Shown here one piece after another: positions 12,345 through 22,870 of a stretch of DNA of 64,000 nucleotides. The number at the start of each line of letters is the position of its first letter. Position 1 is the stretch's first letter. Under the pieces are notes generated by a model that was not told the DNA's origin, did not search any database, and was given only the letters and a program-made list of their open reading frames with translations. The DNA is taken from NCBI RefSeq assembly GCF_021462225.1, contig NC_061798.1, positions 24,281,320-24,345,319 of the forward strand. The letters are read 5' to 3'. The translations under genes were made by a program, and so were the position numbers. This DNA comes from Girardinichthys multiradiatus (lineage: Eukaryota > Chordata > Actinopteri > Cyprinodontiformes > Goodeidae).

Positions 12345-13040
12345 GTAATCTCAATATAAATACAGTTGTTCTGTAAAAGCCTGTGAGGTTTGTTAAATCA
12401 AACTGTCCACTTAGGAAGCAACACTGATTGCTCAGACCCCTTGTGAGACCATATGCTGGTGCGGTTGGCCCTGGGTTCCTCCTAATGCAGGACAACCTTA
12501 TGTGGCTGGAGTGTGTCAGCATTTCCTGCAAGATGAAGACATTGAAGCTATGGACTGGCCCGCCAGTTCCCCAGACTTCAATCCGATAGAGCACATCTGG
12601 GACATCATGTCTCGCTCCATCCACCAACGTTACGTTGCTCCACAGACTGTCCAGGAGTTGGCGGATGCTTTAGTCCAGGTCTGGGAGGAGATCCCTCAGG
12701 AGACCATCCACAGTCTCATCATGAGCATACCCAGGCATTGTAGGGAGGTCATACAGGCACGTGGAGGCCACACACAATACTGAGCCTCATTTTGACTTGT
12801 TTTAAGGACATTACATCAAAGTTGGATCAGCCTGTAGTGTGTTTTTCCACTTTATTTTGTGTGTGACTCCAAATCCAGGTCTCCATTGGTTAATACATTT
12901 GATTTCCATTAATGATTGTTGTGTGATTTTGTTGTCAGCACATTCAACTTTGTACAGAACAAAGTATTCAGTGAGAATATTTCATTCATTCACATCTAGG
13001 ATGTATTATTTGAGTGTTCCCATTATTTTATAGAGCAGTG
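12345..13040 (+). mobile_element. Internally deleted Tc1-like element, different lineage
   Basis: The right end (tttatagagcagtgta, about 13,023-13,038) is the terminus of a widespread fish Tc1-like family. The left part retains the subterminal block ending tccacttaggaagcaacactgattg. That block joins directly to the middle of the transposase gene at about 12,436, so the N-terminal half of the gene and the internal left region are deleted. At about 0.69 kb it is roughly half the size of an intact copy and encodes only a transposase C-terminus. It could at most be cross-mobilised by an intact relative. Confidence 0.8.
12502..12783 (+). pseudogene. Tc1-like transposase C-terminal fragment
   Basis: A 93-residue open frame. 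It begins in the segment just before the last catalytic block: the motif SSPDFNPIEHIWD holds the third acidic residue (E of IEH) of the DDE triad. The chain ends HCREVIQARGGHTQY, the usual C-terminus of this lineage. The DNA-binding domain and both catalytic aspartates are absent because of the internal deletion of the element. It is clean over its whole length, so this copy is less decayed than the neighbouring Tc1. It has no catalytic capacity. Confidence 0.85.
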
Positions 13041-13307
13041 TATTATAGGCTACTTCAGATTTCTTAAAACTCAACTAGACAAGCCAATACAAGTAAATTT
13101 GGTGTGTTTTATTGTTGTATTTCTGGATAAAACTATGTTGTAAAGCAAGGTATATATGTCTTCTCTTGTTATACTTGTGATTTCACCTGCTGTTTAGTTT
13201 TGTAGGGACTATACACACTTAATTTTTTCACAACTTTTAAAATAAATTTTTTTTTACAACGAAAATGCTTTGTTTTCAAACATAAAAAATGGGCAGTAAT
13301 TTTAAGA

Positions 13308-13440
13308 ATCAGAATCAGAATCAGAAAAGCTTTATTGCCAAGTACGTTTTTGGACATACAAGTAATTTGCTTTGGCGTAGTCGGTGCAATACAATACAAA
13401 TTAAACAGTATAAACATATCTACAATATAATATAAATATA
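13308..13440 (-). repeat. LINE 3'-tail-like fragment
   Basis: The (aatcag)n tract followed by aaaagctttattgccaagta is a frequent 3' end of fish non-LTR retrotransposons, read here in reverse orientation. About 130 bp, heavily 5'-truncated. Clade not assigned. Confidence 0.5.
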
Positions 13441-13442
13441 TG

Positions 13443-14076
13443 TGCTATTCTGTCCTCACACAGGCGTGCTGGTCCATGCTAGACAGATAGCTGACAAAAA
13501 AGACTTGAAGCGTTTGAAAGCGTTCTCATCTTTTATGTAAAACTGGAAAATAAACACAAAAGGATATGTATAAACATTTTCACGTCTTACATGCATATTA
13601 AGACCTTAAAACAAACACATGAATTAAAGAAGAGTGTGTGAACCTTGCCAACAAAACATGTCGTAATTCTTTGCCCATTTCTGTACTTCTATTCACACAG
13701 ATACCTACAGCACTTAGAAAGCTGTATACTTAGTAATATTAGCTTCCATATAAAGCTGTTAAGGAACTACAAAACACACTTAGCTAAATTACTGTACTTA
13801 CACAAACATAACCTAAATAGCAGATGTAGCAAACTTAATTATTTCTTATCAAAACAACGTTCTGCTATCCCAACATTGTTAACTTACGGACAAAGATACT
13901 CCAAGGCTTGTAAAAAGGGCTAGCGTCACCGTCTCTCTGCTAAGCTGCGGGCAACCATGTTTGACTGACTGAGCTCTGACAAAAAAACGAAACCTAACTC
14001 AAATCCGGCCACAAGGGGGTAGTAAATCAACAAAATACAAACAGGCTTTTCTATGAGAAAATTACTCATTATAACA
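13443..14076 (-). repeat. BEL/Pao 3' LTR
   Basis: About 634 bp, beginning TG and ending CA when read on the plus strand (tgctattctg ... ataaca). Positions 13,443-13,843 match the right-hand LTR copy. The remaining 230 bp (U3) have no partner because the other LTR is truncated. Confidence 0.85.
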
Positions 14077-14115
14077 GTACACTCCCCGCCTGGTATGTTA
14101 ATTAATATACCACTC

Positions 14116-15603
14116 TTAAACATTTGGTTCATCCTCAGACAAAAGTACTATTACATCAGTAACAGGCCTAAGATATGTTTTAACAGTACTTTGTTTCATG
14201 ATATTAACCTCAACCTTTCTCACTCGGTTGTCCTCACTAGGAAGGACCTTGACTACAACACCAATGGGCCACTCATTGCGCGTTACTTGATTGTCTTTCA
14301 ACAAAATAATATCACCCTGCTTAACATTCCGCTTCTCTCCCTTCCACTTTTGCCTTGTCTGCAGATTAGCAAGATACTCTTGTCTCCATCTTTTCCAAAA
14401 GCAATCCGCGAGGCCTTGAACTTGCCGCCACTGAGCTTTGTAAAGGTCCCTAAATTCAAAGTCTCCTGGTGGTGTTGGAATAGCCCCAGCCTTCTGCGTT
14501 AAAAGCATTGCAGGTGAGAGAACCTCAGGTGTTTCAGGATCATTGGAAACAGGAACTAATGGCCTGGCATTCATTATGGCCATGACCTCTGCCATAAGGG
14601 TGACCAGAACCTCATGTGTGAGGCGGGTGGTTGAGGTTCGCAATAGCAAGCCATCAAAGATGCGTCGAACAAGTCCGATCATTCTTTCCCCCACTCCTCC
14701 CATTTGAGATGAATGTGGCGCGTTGAATGTCTAGGTGCAGCCTTGGTTCTGCAGATAACCTTTGACCTCCGGGTCTTGAACATCGATTTGCAACTCTCTA
14801 CAGGTACCAATGAAGTTTGTCCCCTGGTCTGACCATAAGTGTTTGACAGGTCCTCTGATTGACAGGAAACGTCGTAAGGCATTTATGAAACTCGAAGTTG
14901 ACATTGCTTCTATGACCTCTATATGCACAGCTCTGGTACTAAGACAGGTGAACATCACAGCCCACCTTTTGCAGTCAATGCTACATGCCCTTGTAAGATG
15001 GGACTTGACACTCCAAGGCCCAAAGACATCCAGGCCAACATGAGTGAAAGGAGGGTCAACTGTTAGTCTGTCAGAAGGCAAGCTGGCCATTTTCTGCACC
15101 TCTAGGCGGCCTCTAAGTTTCCTACATGTAACACATTTGTGGAGAGTGCTGGAAATAAGTATCTTGCCACCAACAATCCATAGTCCTGCTGAGCGCAGGG
15201 CGCCTTCAGTGAACTGTCTGCCTTGGTGGGCTACCTGATCGTGGTAATGTCGAACTAAAAGAACCGCAACATGATGAGTGCTTGGAATTATCAAAGGGTG
15301 TTTCTCCATATCTGAAAGATCTGCTGCCTGTAAACGTCCTCCAACCCTTAACAACCCACCATCAATAAAGGGGTCAAGTCTCCCAAGAGGACTGCGTGTG
15401 GGTATGACTTTTCCTTTTTTAAGGCTATCGATCTCCTCTTTGTAAGTCTCAGTTTGAATGCACTGAATTATCGCTGTTTTTGCTTGTGAAATTTCTACTA
15501 CATTCACAAGATTACAACTGTGCCAATCCTTGCATGTGCTTGACGTTTTAGAGAATGACTTGGCAACGTGAATGAGAGATTTGATTGCTCTTACCAAAGA
15601 CTT
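14116..15603 (-). pseudogene. BEL/Pao integrase (end of pol), two nonsense codons
   Basis: The C-terminal part of the polyprotein. It starts just after an in-frame TGA (15,604-15,606) that separates it from RNase H. An H2C2 zinc-binding domain (H-H near HYHDQVAHQG, C-x2-C at CVTCRK) precedes a DDE integrase core with aspartates in HVGLDVFGPW and WSDQGTNFIG. A second in-frame stop, TAG at 14,731-14,733, lies where this family normally has tryptophan. After it the frame continues unbroken with GERMIGL (catalytic E) and a C-terminal domain like DUF5641. Both stops sit at probable former TGG codons, and the G of GVGERM may also replace a W. The enzyme inserted the cDNA into host chromatin. Inactive here. 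Confidence 0.88.
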
Positions 15604-17172
15604 TCAGCTTGAAAAACGTGCAAACCTGTGGGAGCCAAGCTCCTTTTCCTCTGTTTTTGTTACTAAGGAAGTCACTTCAGGACGAATTTCCACGTCTGTT
15701 GAGGGCTGCACAAGGTTAAATGTCTCTTTGTTCTGTTCTGGATCTCTTTGCTCAGTGTCAGACAGTGTTAGAAAACGAGGCCCGGTGAGCCAGGTGGTCT
15801 GTTGCAGTTGAGCTGCTAATACAGCTCTAGTCCCATGATCTGCAGGGTTCTGGTCAGTAACGACATAATGCCACTGGTCTGGTTTGGTACACCTGCGAAT
15901 CTGAGCGACTCTGTTGGCCACATATACATAGAATCTGTGGGTGGCATTGTGAATGTAGCCTAGAACTATTCGGCTGTCTGTGTAGAAGTTCACTGCATGG
16001 AACTCAATATCACTTTCTTCTATGATAACGTCAGCCAATTCCACTGCTAATACAGCTGCACATAATTCTAAGCGTGGGATAGTGTGGGCAGATGAGGGTG
16101 CTAGCTTAGATTTGCCCATGATAAACCCAACTTGACATTGGCTATCAGTGTCAATGACTCTAAGGTATGCTGCAACTGCTATTGCTGTTGTTGACGCATC
16201 TGAGAAAATGCATAGTTCTCTTTTCTGAGCATGTGATGATGAAGCTAGAACAAATGGTCTGTGGATTTGGAGATGCTCAAGAGCAGTAAGTGACTCAGTC
16301 CACCTTAACCACTCTGCCTCTCGGCCTGCTGGTAAAGGTTCGTCCCAATCCTGCTGTCCCACAGTCAACTCCCTGTATAAGGCCTTTCCCTGGATTGTAA
16401 CTGGAGCAGCAAATCCAAGGGAATCATAGAGGCTGTTGACAACAGAAAGTATTCCTCTGCGGGTGAAAGGCTTGTTGTCTTTTCCAACTTGAAACGTGAA
16501 ACAGTCATTTTCCAGGTTCCAGCACAACCCGAGGCTTCGTTGTAGAGGTAGAGGGTCCGCGTCCAAATCCAAGTCTTTGAGATCTGCTGCTCTCTCTTCT
16601 GGGGGAAATGCGTGCATAACATGACTAACGTTTGAGGCTATTTTGTGAAGCCTTATATTTGACTCTGCCATCATGTTTCTTGCTCTTGTTAAGAGTTCAA
16701 TAGCTTCAGCTTCACTGTCTACAGAGGCCAGTCCGTCATCAACATAGAAGTTGCGGAAAACGAACTGTTTTGTGTTAGAGCCATACTCTTCTTTTCCAAG
16801 TTCCGCTGCCCGTCTAAGACCATACATTGCAATAGCCGGGGAAGGACTGTTCCCAGAAACTGGCACCTTCATGCGAAACTCCATGATTTCTTTGCTAAGG
16901 TCATTATCTTGGAACCACAGAATCCTGAGATAATTTCTGTGGTTTCCTTTGACTCTGAAGCAGTAAAACATATGCTCCACATCTACAGTAACTGCAACTT
17001 GTTTTTGCCTAAAGCGTAATAGAACCCCAAGCAGTGTGTTGTTTAAGTCAGGCCCCCTAAGTAGAATGTCATTTAGGGAAATACCCTTGAATGAGGCACT
17101 GGAATCACACACAACTCGTATTTTGCCTGGTTTTTGGGGACGATACACTCCAAAGATCGTAAGTACCAGCAT
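15604..17172 (-). pseudogene. BEL/Pao reverse transcriptase and RNase H
   Basis: About 520 residues, open throughout. It begins with the RT fingers (GVYRPQKPGKIRVVCDSS). The palm has a catalytic aspartate in VAVTVDVEHMFY and the diagnostic box FYVDDGLAS (around 16,740). A BEL-type connection and RNase H domain follow, with IFSDASTTA as the first acidic block, then RLELCAA and NFYTDSRIVL. The RT palm residues are intact, so the domain itself could have been active until recently. The frame is lost at the N-terminal side by a 1-nt shift near 17,155, which separates it from the upstream protease-RT linker, and it ends at a TGA at 15,604. Confidence 0.92.
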
Positions 17173-17918
17173 TCTTCACCTGGTTTGAGCGGGGGTGCCT
17201 CTTCTGCCTGGTCGTTATCAAAGATTTTCTGCATGAATTCAGTGAATTGTTCCTTCATGTCCTTTCTTTTCTCTAGTGTCCGTAACAGAACATTGAGACG
17301 CTTCAAAGCCTGTTCTCTGTTGTTGGGAAGTAAAGCACGTGGTGTGCGGAACGGTAATTGAGCCACCCAATGGTTGTCATTGTCCATATAAACCTCTCTG
17401 TCCATAATTTCAAGAAAGATCTTGTCCTCAATAGACAAGGCTGTTTTGTCATCATCAGGGTTTCTTTGGAATAAATTAAGCCCCAAGTTGTCTGTTGGTT
17501 TGAATGGATCTGTTGGTATGACATCAGATGCGTGGTCTATAGTTTGGTCAGTGGGAGTACTGAACTTCTCTTTCACGTGGATTGCACCGGGACAAGGCTT
17601 AAGAAAGGAAGTGCAGCCATTGTTTAGCACATTCGTTTTGTAGACATTCACCTTTGTTTGTTTGTGTACCCCTCCAAGGCACACTTCACCTACAATGACC
17701 CAGTCCAAATCTAGCCGTTGGGCATATGGCGTGTTATGGGGACCATTGTACTTTTCATGTACTTTGTGCACACTCAGGACATCTCTCCTCAACAACAGAA
17801 GGATGGGCGTTTCTGGCTCAATTGGTGGTATTTCCCCTGCAACAGGAGCTAGATGGGGAAAATGTGGCACAATATCAGGCGTTGGAATTTCTGAGCGATC
17901 ATCCGGCAAGAATTGCAT
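17073..17918 (-). pseudogene. BEL/Pao protease C-terminus to RT N-terminus
   Basis: A 281-residue frame joining the retropepsin-like region to RT. It reads through LPDDRSEIPTPDIVPHFPHL, DWVIVGEVCLGG and REVYMDNDNHWVAQLPFR, then KPGEECWYL, the conserved entry into the RT fingers. Its frame differs from both neighbours. Homology to the preceding segment breaks near 17,912 and to the following segment near 17,155, and each break is explained by a single-base loss. This is one gene broken twice, not three genes. Confidence 0.85.
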
Positions 17919-18552
17919 TCCAAAAGAGGTGGGAGTGCTACATGAGTCTTTCCATCTAGAGATGAAACAAGAAAATTGTGAGCCTTCCTTCCTGTTGCCT
18001 CTTTTATTCCTGCACAGGTCCTTAGAGTATACGTGGAGCAGACAGCGCTAATGCCAAACAGATCAAAGAAGGCTGTCTTGGCAAGGGATCGATTGCTTTG
18101 GTCGTCTAAGACCACATACATTTTTTGGGCTTTGCTAGGACAGGCAACAGGATACACTTTCACGAAGGAGATTTTTGAACATAACCTGAGTCCATGCGAT
18201 GTGTCACAGATTTCTGTACATTTTGAAGTGACTTCTGGAGGCGGGCTATTTTCTCGCTCCCCGCCTTGCTCTTGCCGTATCACTTGCATCTCTGTAGCCC
18301 AAGGAGCTGGGCCAGGATGCAAAGCAGTAAGGTGCTTGTCACTATTGCACTCTTTGCAGTTCACAGCGACTTTGCAGTCCCTGGCCAAGTGCTTGGTTGA
18401 TGCACAACAACAAAAACAGATTGAGTTTTCTCTTAGATAAGCTTTCCTCTCATCTAAGGGCTTGATTCTAAACCCCCGACACTTTGTCAAGGGGTGTGGC
18501 TTACTGTGTATAGGGCACCGCTCTGCTGGCTCTTCTAATTTCCTTTCTGATA
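17849..18552 (-). pseudogene. BEL/Pao zinc-knuckle gag end and aspartic protease
   Basis: Begins at the right flank of the nested Tc1. A cysteine-rich nucleic-acid-binding segment (CPIHS, TKCRGF, ICFCCC, HLARDC, CKECN) corresponds to the zinc-knuckle part of BEL gag-pol. It is followed by a protease-like domain with the active-site block YVVLDDQSNRS, matching the LD-x-QS-N pattern of the BEL peptidase (DUF1758/peptidase A17 type). The frame ends at 17,849 after overlapping the next segment by 70 bp in a different frame. The N-terminal side is interrupted by the Tc1 insertion at 18,553-18,554. The protease would have cleaved the polyprotein. Confidence 0.87.
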
Positions 18553-18554
18553 TA

Positions 18555-18754
18555 CAGGTCCTTCTCAAAAAATTAGCATATTGTGATAAAGTTAATTATT
18601 TTCCATAATGTCATGATGAAAATTTAACATTCATATATTTTAGATTCATTGCACACTAACTGAAATATTTCAGGTCTTTTATTGTCTTAATACGGATGAT
18701 TTTGGCATACAGCTCATGAAAACCCAAAATTCCTATCTCACAAAATTAGCATAT
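18555..18754. repeat. Tc1 left terminal inverted repeat
   Basis: About 200 bp, inverted relative to 19,962-20,161. The outer block is caggtccttctcaaaa; the inner block ctcacaaaattagcatat repeats the subterminal motif also seen near the tip, as in IR/DR-type Tc1 termini with two transposase-binding direct repeats. Confidence 0.9.
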
Positions 18755-18882
18755 CATTAAAAGGGTCTCTAAACGAGCTATGAACCTAATCATCTGAATC
18801 AACGAGTTAACTCTAAACACCTGCAAAAGATTCCTGAGGCCTTTAAAACTCCCAGCCTGGTTCATCACTCAAAACCCCAATC

Positions 18883-19884
18883 ATGGGTAAGACTGCCGAC
18901 CTGACTGCTGTCCAGAAGGCCACTATTGACACCCTCAAGCAAGAGGGTAAGACACAGAAAGACATTTCTGAACGAATAGGCTGTTCCCAGAGTGCTGTAT
19001 CAAGGCACCTCAGTGGGAAGTCTGTGGGAAGGAAAAAGTGTGGCAGAAAACGCTGCACAATGAGAAGAGGTGACCGGACCCTGAGGAAGATTGTGGAGAA
19101 GGGCCGATTCCAGACCTTGGGGGACCTGCAGAAGCAGTGGACTGAGTCTGGAGTATAAACATCCAGAGCCACCGTGCACAGGCGTGTGCAGGAAATGGGC
19201 TACAGGTGCCGCATTCCCCAAGTCAAGTCCCTTTTGAACCAGAAACAGCGGCAGAAGCGCCTGACCTGGGCTACAGAGAAGCAGCACTGGACTGTTGCTC
19301 AGTGGTCCAAAGTACTTTTTTCGGATAAAAGCAAATTCTGCATGTCATTCGGAAATCAAGGTGCCAGAGTCTGGAGGAAGACTGGGGAGAAGGAAATGCC
19401 AAAATGCCAGAAGTCCAGTGTCAAGTACCCACAGTCAGTGATGGTCTGGGGTGCCGTGTCAGCTGCTGGTGTTGGTCCACTGTGTTTTATCAAGGGCAGG
19501 GTCAATGCAGCTAGCTATCAGGAGATTTTGGAGCACTTCATGCTTCCATCTGCTGAAAAGCTTTATGGAGATGAAGATTTCATTTGTCAGCATGACCTGG
19601 CACCTGCTCACAGTGCCAAAACCACTGGTAAATGGTTTACTGACCATGGTATCACTGTGCTCAATTGGCCTGCCAACTCTCTTGACCTGAACCCCATAGA
19701 GAATCTGTGGGATATTGTGAAGAGAACGTTGAGAGACTCAAGACCCAACACTCTGGATGAACTAAAGGCCGCTATCGAAGCATCCTGGGCCTCCATAAGA
19801 CCTTAGTGCCACAAGCTGATTGCCTCCATGCCACGCCGCATTGAAGCAGTCATTTCTGCAAAAGGATTCGAGACCAAGTATTGA
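18883..19884 (+). pseudogene. Tc1-like transposase with two in-frame stops
   Basis: One continuous 333-codon frame from ATG at 18,883 to TGA at 19,882-19,884, interrupted only by TAA at 19,156-19,158 and TAG at 19,804-19,806. Both are in frame, and the sequence after the second ends in the usual GFETKY. The N-terminal half has the paired-like helix-turn-helix DNA-binding region (GCSQSAVSRHLSGKS) and a GRKKCGRKR basic motif. The catalytic triad is complete: D in LFSDKSKF, D in QHDLAPAHS and E in NPIENLWD, with 34 residues between the last two (DD34E). Two nonsense changes and no frameshift indicate a fairly young copy. It is inactive as it stands. Confidence 0.95.
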
Positions 19885-19961
19885 GCGCATAACTGTACAT
19901 GATTATTTGAAGGTTGACGTTTTTTGTATTAAAAACACTTTTCTTTTATTGGTCGGATGAA

Positions 19962-20161
19962 ATATGCTAATTTTGTGAGATAGGAATTTTGGGTTTTCAT
20001 GAGCTGTATGCCAAAATCATCCGTATTAAGACAATAAAAGACCTGAAATATTTCAGTTAGTGTGTAATGAATCTAAAATATATGAATGTTAAATTTTCAT
20101 CATGACATTATGGAAAATAATGAACTTTATCACAATATGCTAATATTTTGAGAAGGACCTG
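19962..20161. repeat. Tc1 right terminal inverted repeat
   Basis: Inverse of 18,555-18,754 with a few differences; ends ttttgagaaggacctg and is followed by TA. Confidence 0.9.
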
Positions 20162-20163
20162 TA

Positions 20164-21514
20164 CTATTTGTGACCCCAGATCCAACTGCCACTTCAGTTT
20201 TTCTCACTGACACTGTTTTGTAATTGTTGTTGTGTCTTAACGGTTTCTCTGGCTTTACGTGGGTCATAGTACTGCATGTGGAGAACACGAAACTCGGATC
20301 ATTACGGGTTTTTGCTTGACCACATATGAAACTTACAAAGTAGCCAAAAGGTGGAAAGGGAACATTATGTACTTCCTTGTATTTGGAGCCCTGGGTAATC
20401 CAGCGTTCTTGTAAGCCAAAGGGAAGCTTTTCCACAATTGGGTTAACCGCCCTGGCTGTGTCAAGATAGGCTAAACCTGGTAGTTTTCCACCTGACTTAG
20501 CTGATTGGACCTCCGTTAAAATGTCCCCTAGTTATCTAAGACGCTTATTGTCTTTGTTCGATATTTTTGGAAAAGTCTCTAGTTTTAGCAGGAGTGCATT
20601 TTCAATAATCTCAGGGGAGCCATATGTATCATCTAGCCTCTGCCACACCATAGCGACACCTGATATTGGATTGTGGACATGGGCTGACCTGATACGCATG
20701 GCTTGAGGAGATGAATCGGGACCGAGCCACTTTATCAGAAGGTCAAGTTCCTCTCGAGTTGTTAAGTTGAGCTCTCCAGTAATGTCTTGGAAAGACGTTT
20801 TCCAGGCCCAGTAATTTTCTGGACTGTCATCGAATTTTAGTAGCCCAGAGCTCACCATCTCTTTTCTGACAAGATATTTGGTGAGATCAGATATTTGTGT
20901 TGGTTCACAAGGGTAAGCTCTAAGACTGGATGTGTGAGACATTGGGGCAGGAACGCAAGGTAAGTAGCCTCTGCCTTTTGCACCAGCCATTTCCTCATCT
21001 TCAATGCAGGGTTTGGTTAAACTGGTCTCCTGGTTATGGAGTGAATACCACTGAATCGTATCTGGGCGTGCTCGTTCTGCACTCATGGGTATGGCAGTTT
21101 GTTCCTGTGAGACCGGAACTTGCTGCTGAGCGTTTGGTGTCATGTAATGGGCCTGCACATACTCACTTGTGCGTTGAGTGTGATCCTCAGGATAGATCTG
21201 GGTCATGGCTTCAAGTTGATCTGACTCCATTGCTGCGGCGGCTTCATAGACTGCTGCTTCTGCTGAGGCTGCTTTTGCGCTCCTCTTTACTTTTAAGGCA
21301 TACAGATTCGCTTCGATCTCTGCTTTCCGCTGTCCTGCTTCAGCTAGCTTTTTCTGATGTTCAGCTTCAATGCGGGCCTCCTCTTTCATCAATTCTGCTT
21401 CTTGAGCTGCATACTTGGCTTCTACTCAGCTTTAGCCTTTGCCTTGGTAGCTGCTGCGCTGACTGAGGACCTAGTTGATCTCCCAGATGACTTGGACCCT
21501 AACACATGTGACAT
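20164..21514 (-). pseudogene. BEL/Pao gag, frameshift and stop
   Basis: Starts at the ATG at 21,514 (MSHVLGSKSSGR), 117 bp inside the 5' LTR. After about 30 residues an in-frame TAG near 21,425 marks a 1-nt loss; the frame resumes as a long alanine, lysine and glutamate-rich, coiled-coil-like segment. A DUF1759-like gag core follows (FDDSPENYWAWKTSF, TTREELDLLIKWLG, AMVWQRLDDTYGSPEIIE). TAA at 20,532-20,534 interrupts the core where a Glu codon is likely in the family. The frame then runs on to the Tc1 insertion point near 20,162. Gag would have assembled the virus-like particle in the cytoplasm. Four or more disabling changes across gag-pol make the element non-coding. Confidence 0.85.
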
Positions 21515-21630
21515 GATCTCCGAATCTTGGGTTAGGTCTGTTTGCCTTTGTTGATACATGCTGTTCTTGTCTTGAACGCAGTGGTGGTCGACAATGGATC
21601 TTATACTAGCCTGCCGTATAACTGTCCTTT

Positions 21631-22031
21631 TACTATTCTGTCCTCACACAGGCGTGCTGGTCCATGCTAGACAGATAGCTGACAAAAAAGACTTGAAGCG
21701 TTTGAAAGCGTTCTCATCTTTTATGTAAAACTGGAAAATAAACACAAAAGGATATGTATAAACATTTCCACGTCTTACATGCATATTAAGACCTTAAAAT
21801 AAACACATGAATTAAAGAAGAGTGTGTGAACCTTGCCAACAAAACATGTCACTATTTTTTGCCCATTTCTGTACTTCTATTCACACAGATACCTACAGCA
21901 CTTAGAAAGCTGTATACTTAGTAGCATTAGCTTCCATATAAAGCTGTTAAGGAACTACGAAACACACTTAGCTAAATTACTGTACTTACACAAACATAAC
22001 CTAAATAGCAGATGTAGCAAACTTAATTATT
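21631..22031 (-). repeat. BEL/Pao 5' LTR, truncated
   Basis: 401 bp matching 13,443-13,843 with about nine differences. Homology stops abruptly at 22,031, so the U3 start of about 230 bp is missing. Its inner end is tactattctg against tgctattctg in the other copy, a one-base change in the terminal TG. Confidence 0.88.
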
Positions 22032-22640
22032 GAGATTGTCAGGGTGGTTTCCGGGCTTTGTTAACAAGGCTTGTGGTAGATGGGAAAAGTGTATTATTAA
22101 GTGTATATACAAATATTAAGTGTAATATTTGTGTCTTTGTTTTCTTTGTCAGACATTTTTTAAATAAACAAAACCAAAATTGATGGAATCAAAAAAATAG
22201 ACATAACATTTAAATACTAAAGCTATTAAAACAACAGCCCTTATAATTTTATAAATTAGAAGTTTGTTCTTTGTAGTTTAATGTTTAATTTTCTTGTTTA
22301 TAACAGATTATATGTATTTTAGTAATACCGAGATTTATGTAATTCTTCGCTAATACCCTCATCACATTTTTGTGTACTAAACATGTTTCAATGGCATATA
22401 AAAATAAGTTGCTTAAGGCACTGTGTGTAACATTGTAGCACTACTATTCCACACACCAATTTGATCTCCAGCTAAGCCAGATAGCCACAGGTTTTCTGAA
22501 TCTCAACAAATTCCATCGCATGACCATTCAACTTAGAGATGCAATGTCACACCTGTTTGTGTTTCTGTTAATTAGTCACCTGTTTTCCATTTCAATTTGT
22601 TTGTATTTAAGTTCCAGTTTCCTCATTTCTGGATTGTGGA
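22032..22640. other. Unannotated non-coding stretch
   Basis: AT-rich sequence adjoining the truncated LTR. No element recognised. Confidence 0.4.
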
Positions 22641-22654
22641 TGGTCTGTTTACTC

Positions 22655-22870
22655 TGACAGGGGTAAGCTACATTGTAGCCACAGCTGCCTGGTGCAGACT
22701 GACAGAAGTGAGGTTGCCATACAATTGGCACCAACAAGCCCTCTGACCACCATCAGCAGGCAAGGCGGGTGAAGTGTCTTGCCCAAGGACACAAAGACTG
22801 AGATGGACAGAGTGGAGGTTTGAACCGGGAACCAACCGGTTGCAGGATCAACCCCCACCACAATCGCCAT
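22655..22870 (-). repeat. tRNA-derived SINE-like element, reverse orientation
   Basis: Contains the widespread fish repeat signature gtgaagtgtcttgcccaagga. On the minus strand it has a B-box-like ggttcaaacc (22,817-22,826). The left part (ctacattgtagccacagctg) matches the same family's body. Family name not assigned. Confidence 0.55.

Larger units (their letters stand above)
18555..20161 (+). mobile_element. Full-length Tc1-like transposon nested in BEL gag-pol
   Basis: 1,607 bp with terminal inverted repeats of about 200 bp (18,555-18,754 and 19,962-20,161). The outer ends are caggtccttctcaaaa and its near-perfect inverse, flanked on both sides by TA (18,553-18,554 and 20,162-20,163), the duplicated target. 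It carries one transposase gene in the sense orientation. It splits the retrotransposon's gag-pol frame, so it inserted after the retrotransposon did. Both termini look intact, so it could still respond to transposase supplied in trans. Confidence 0.97.
13443..22031 (-). mobile_element. BEL/Pao LTR retrotransposon with nested Tc1
   Basis: Two direct LTR copies bracket a minus-strand gag-pol. The left (3') LTR spans about 13,443-14,076 and the right (5') LTR about 21,631-22,031. Immediately inside the left LTR the coding strand reads ggcggggagtgtac and then TG, a good polypurine tract and LTR start. The order gag, protease, RT, RNase H, integrase fits BEL/Pao, as does the DUF1759/DUF1758-like gag-protease region. 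Without the inserted Tc1 (18,555-20,161) the element is about 7.0 kb. The two LTRs differ at roughly nine positions over 401 bp. The outer end of the 5' LTR is missing, so no target duplication can be checked. Confidence 0.92.

Noticed and set aside
21600..21630. Primer-binding site of the BEL element
   Set aside because: Sequence beside the 5' LTR (coding strand aaaaggacagttatacgg) did not match a tRNA end I could recall, so no call was made.
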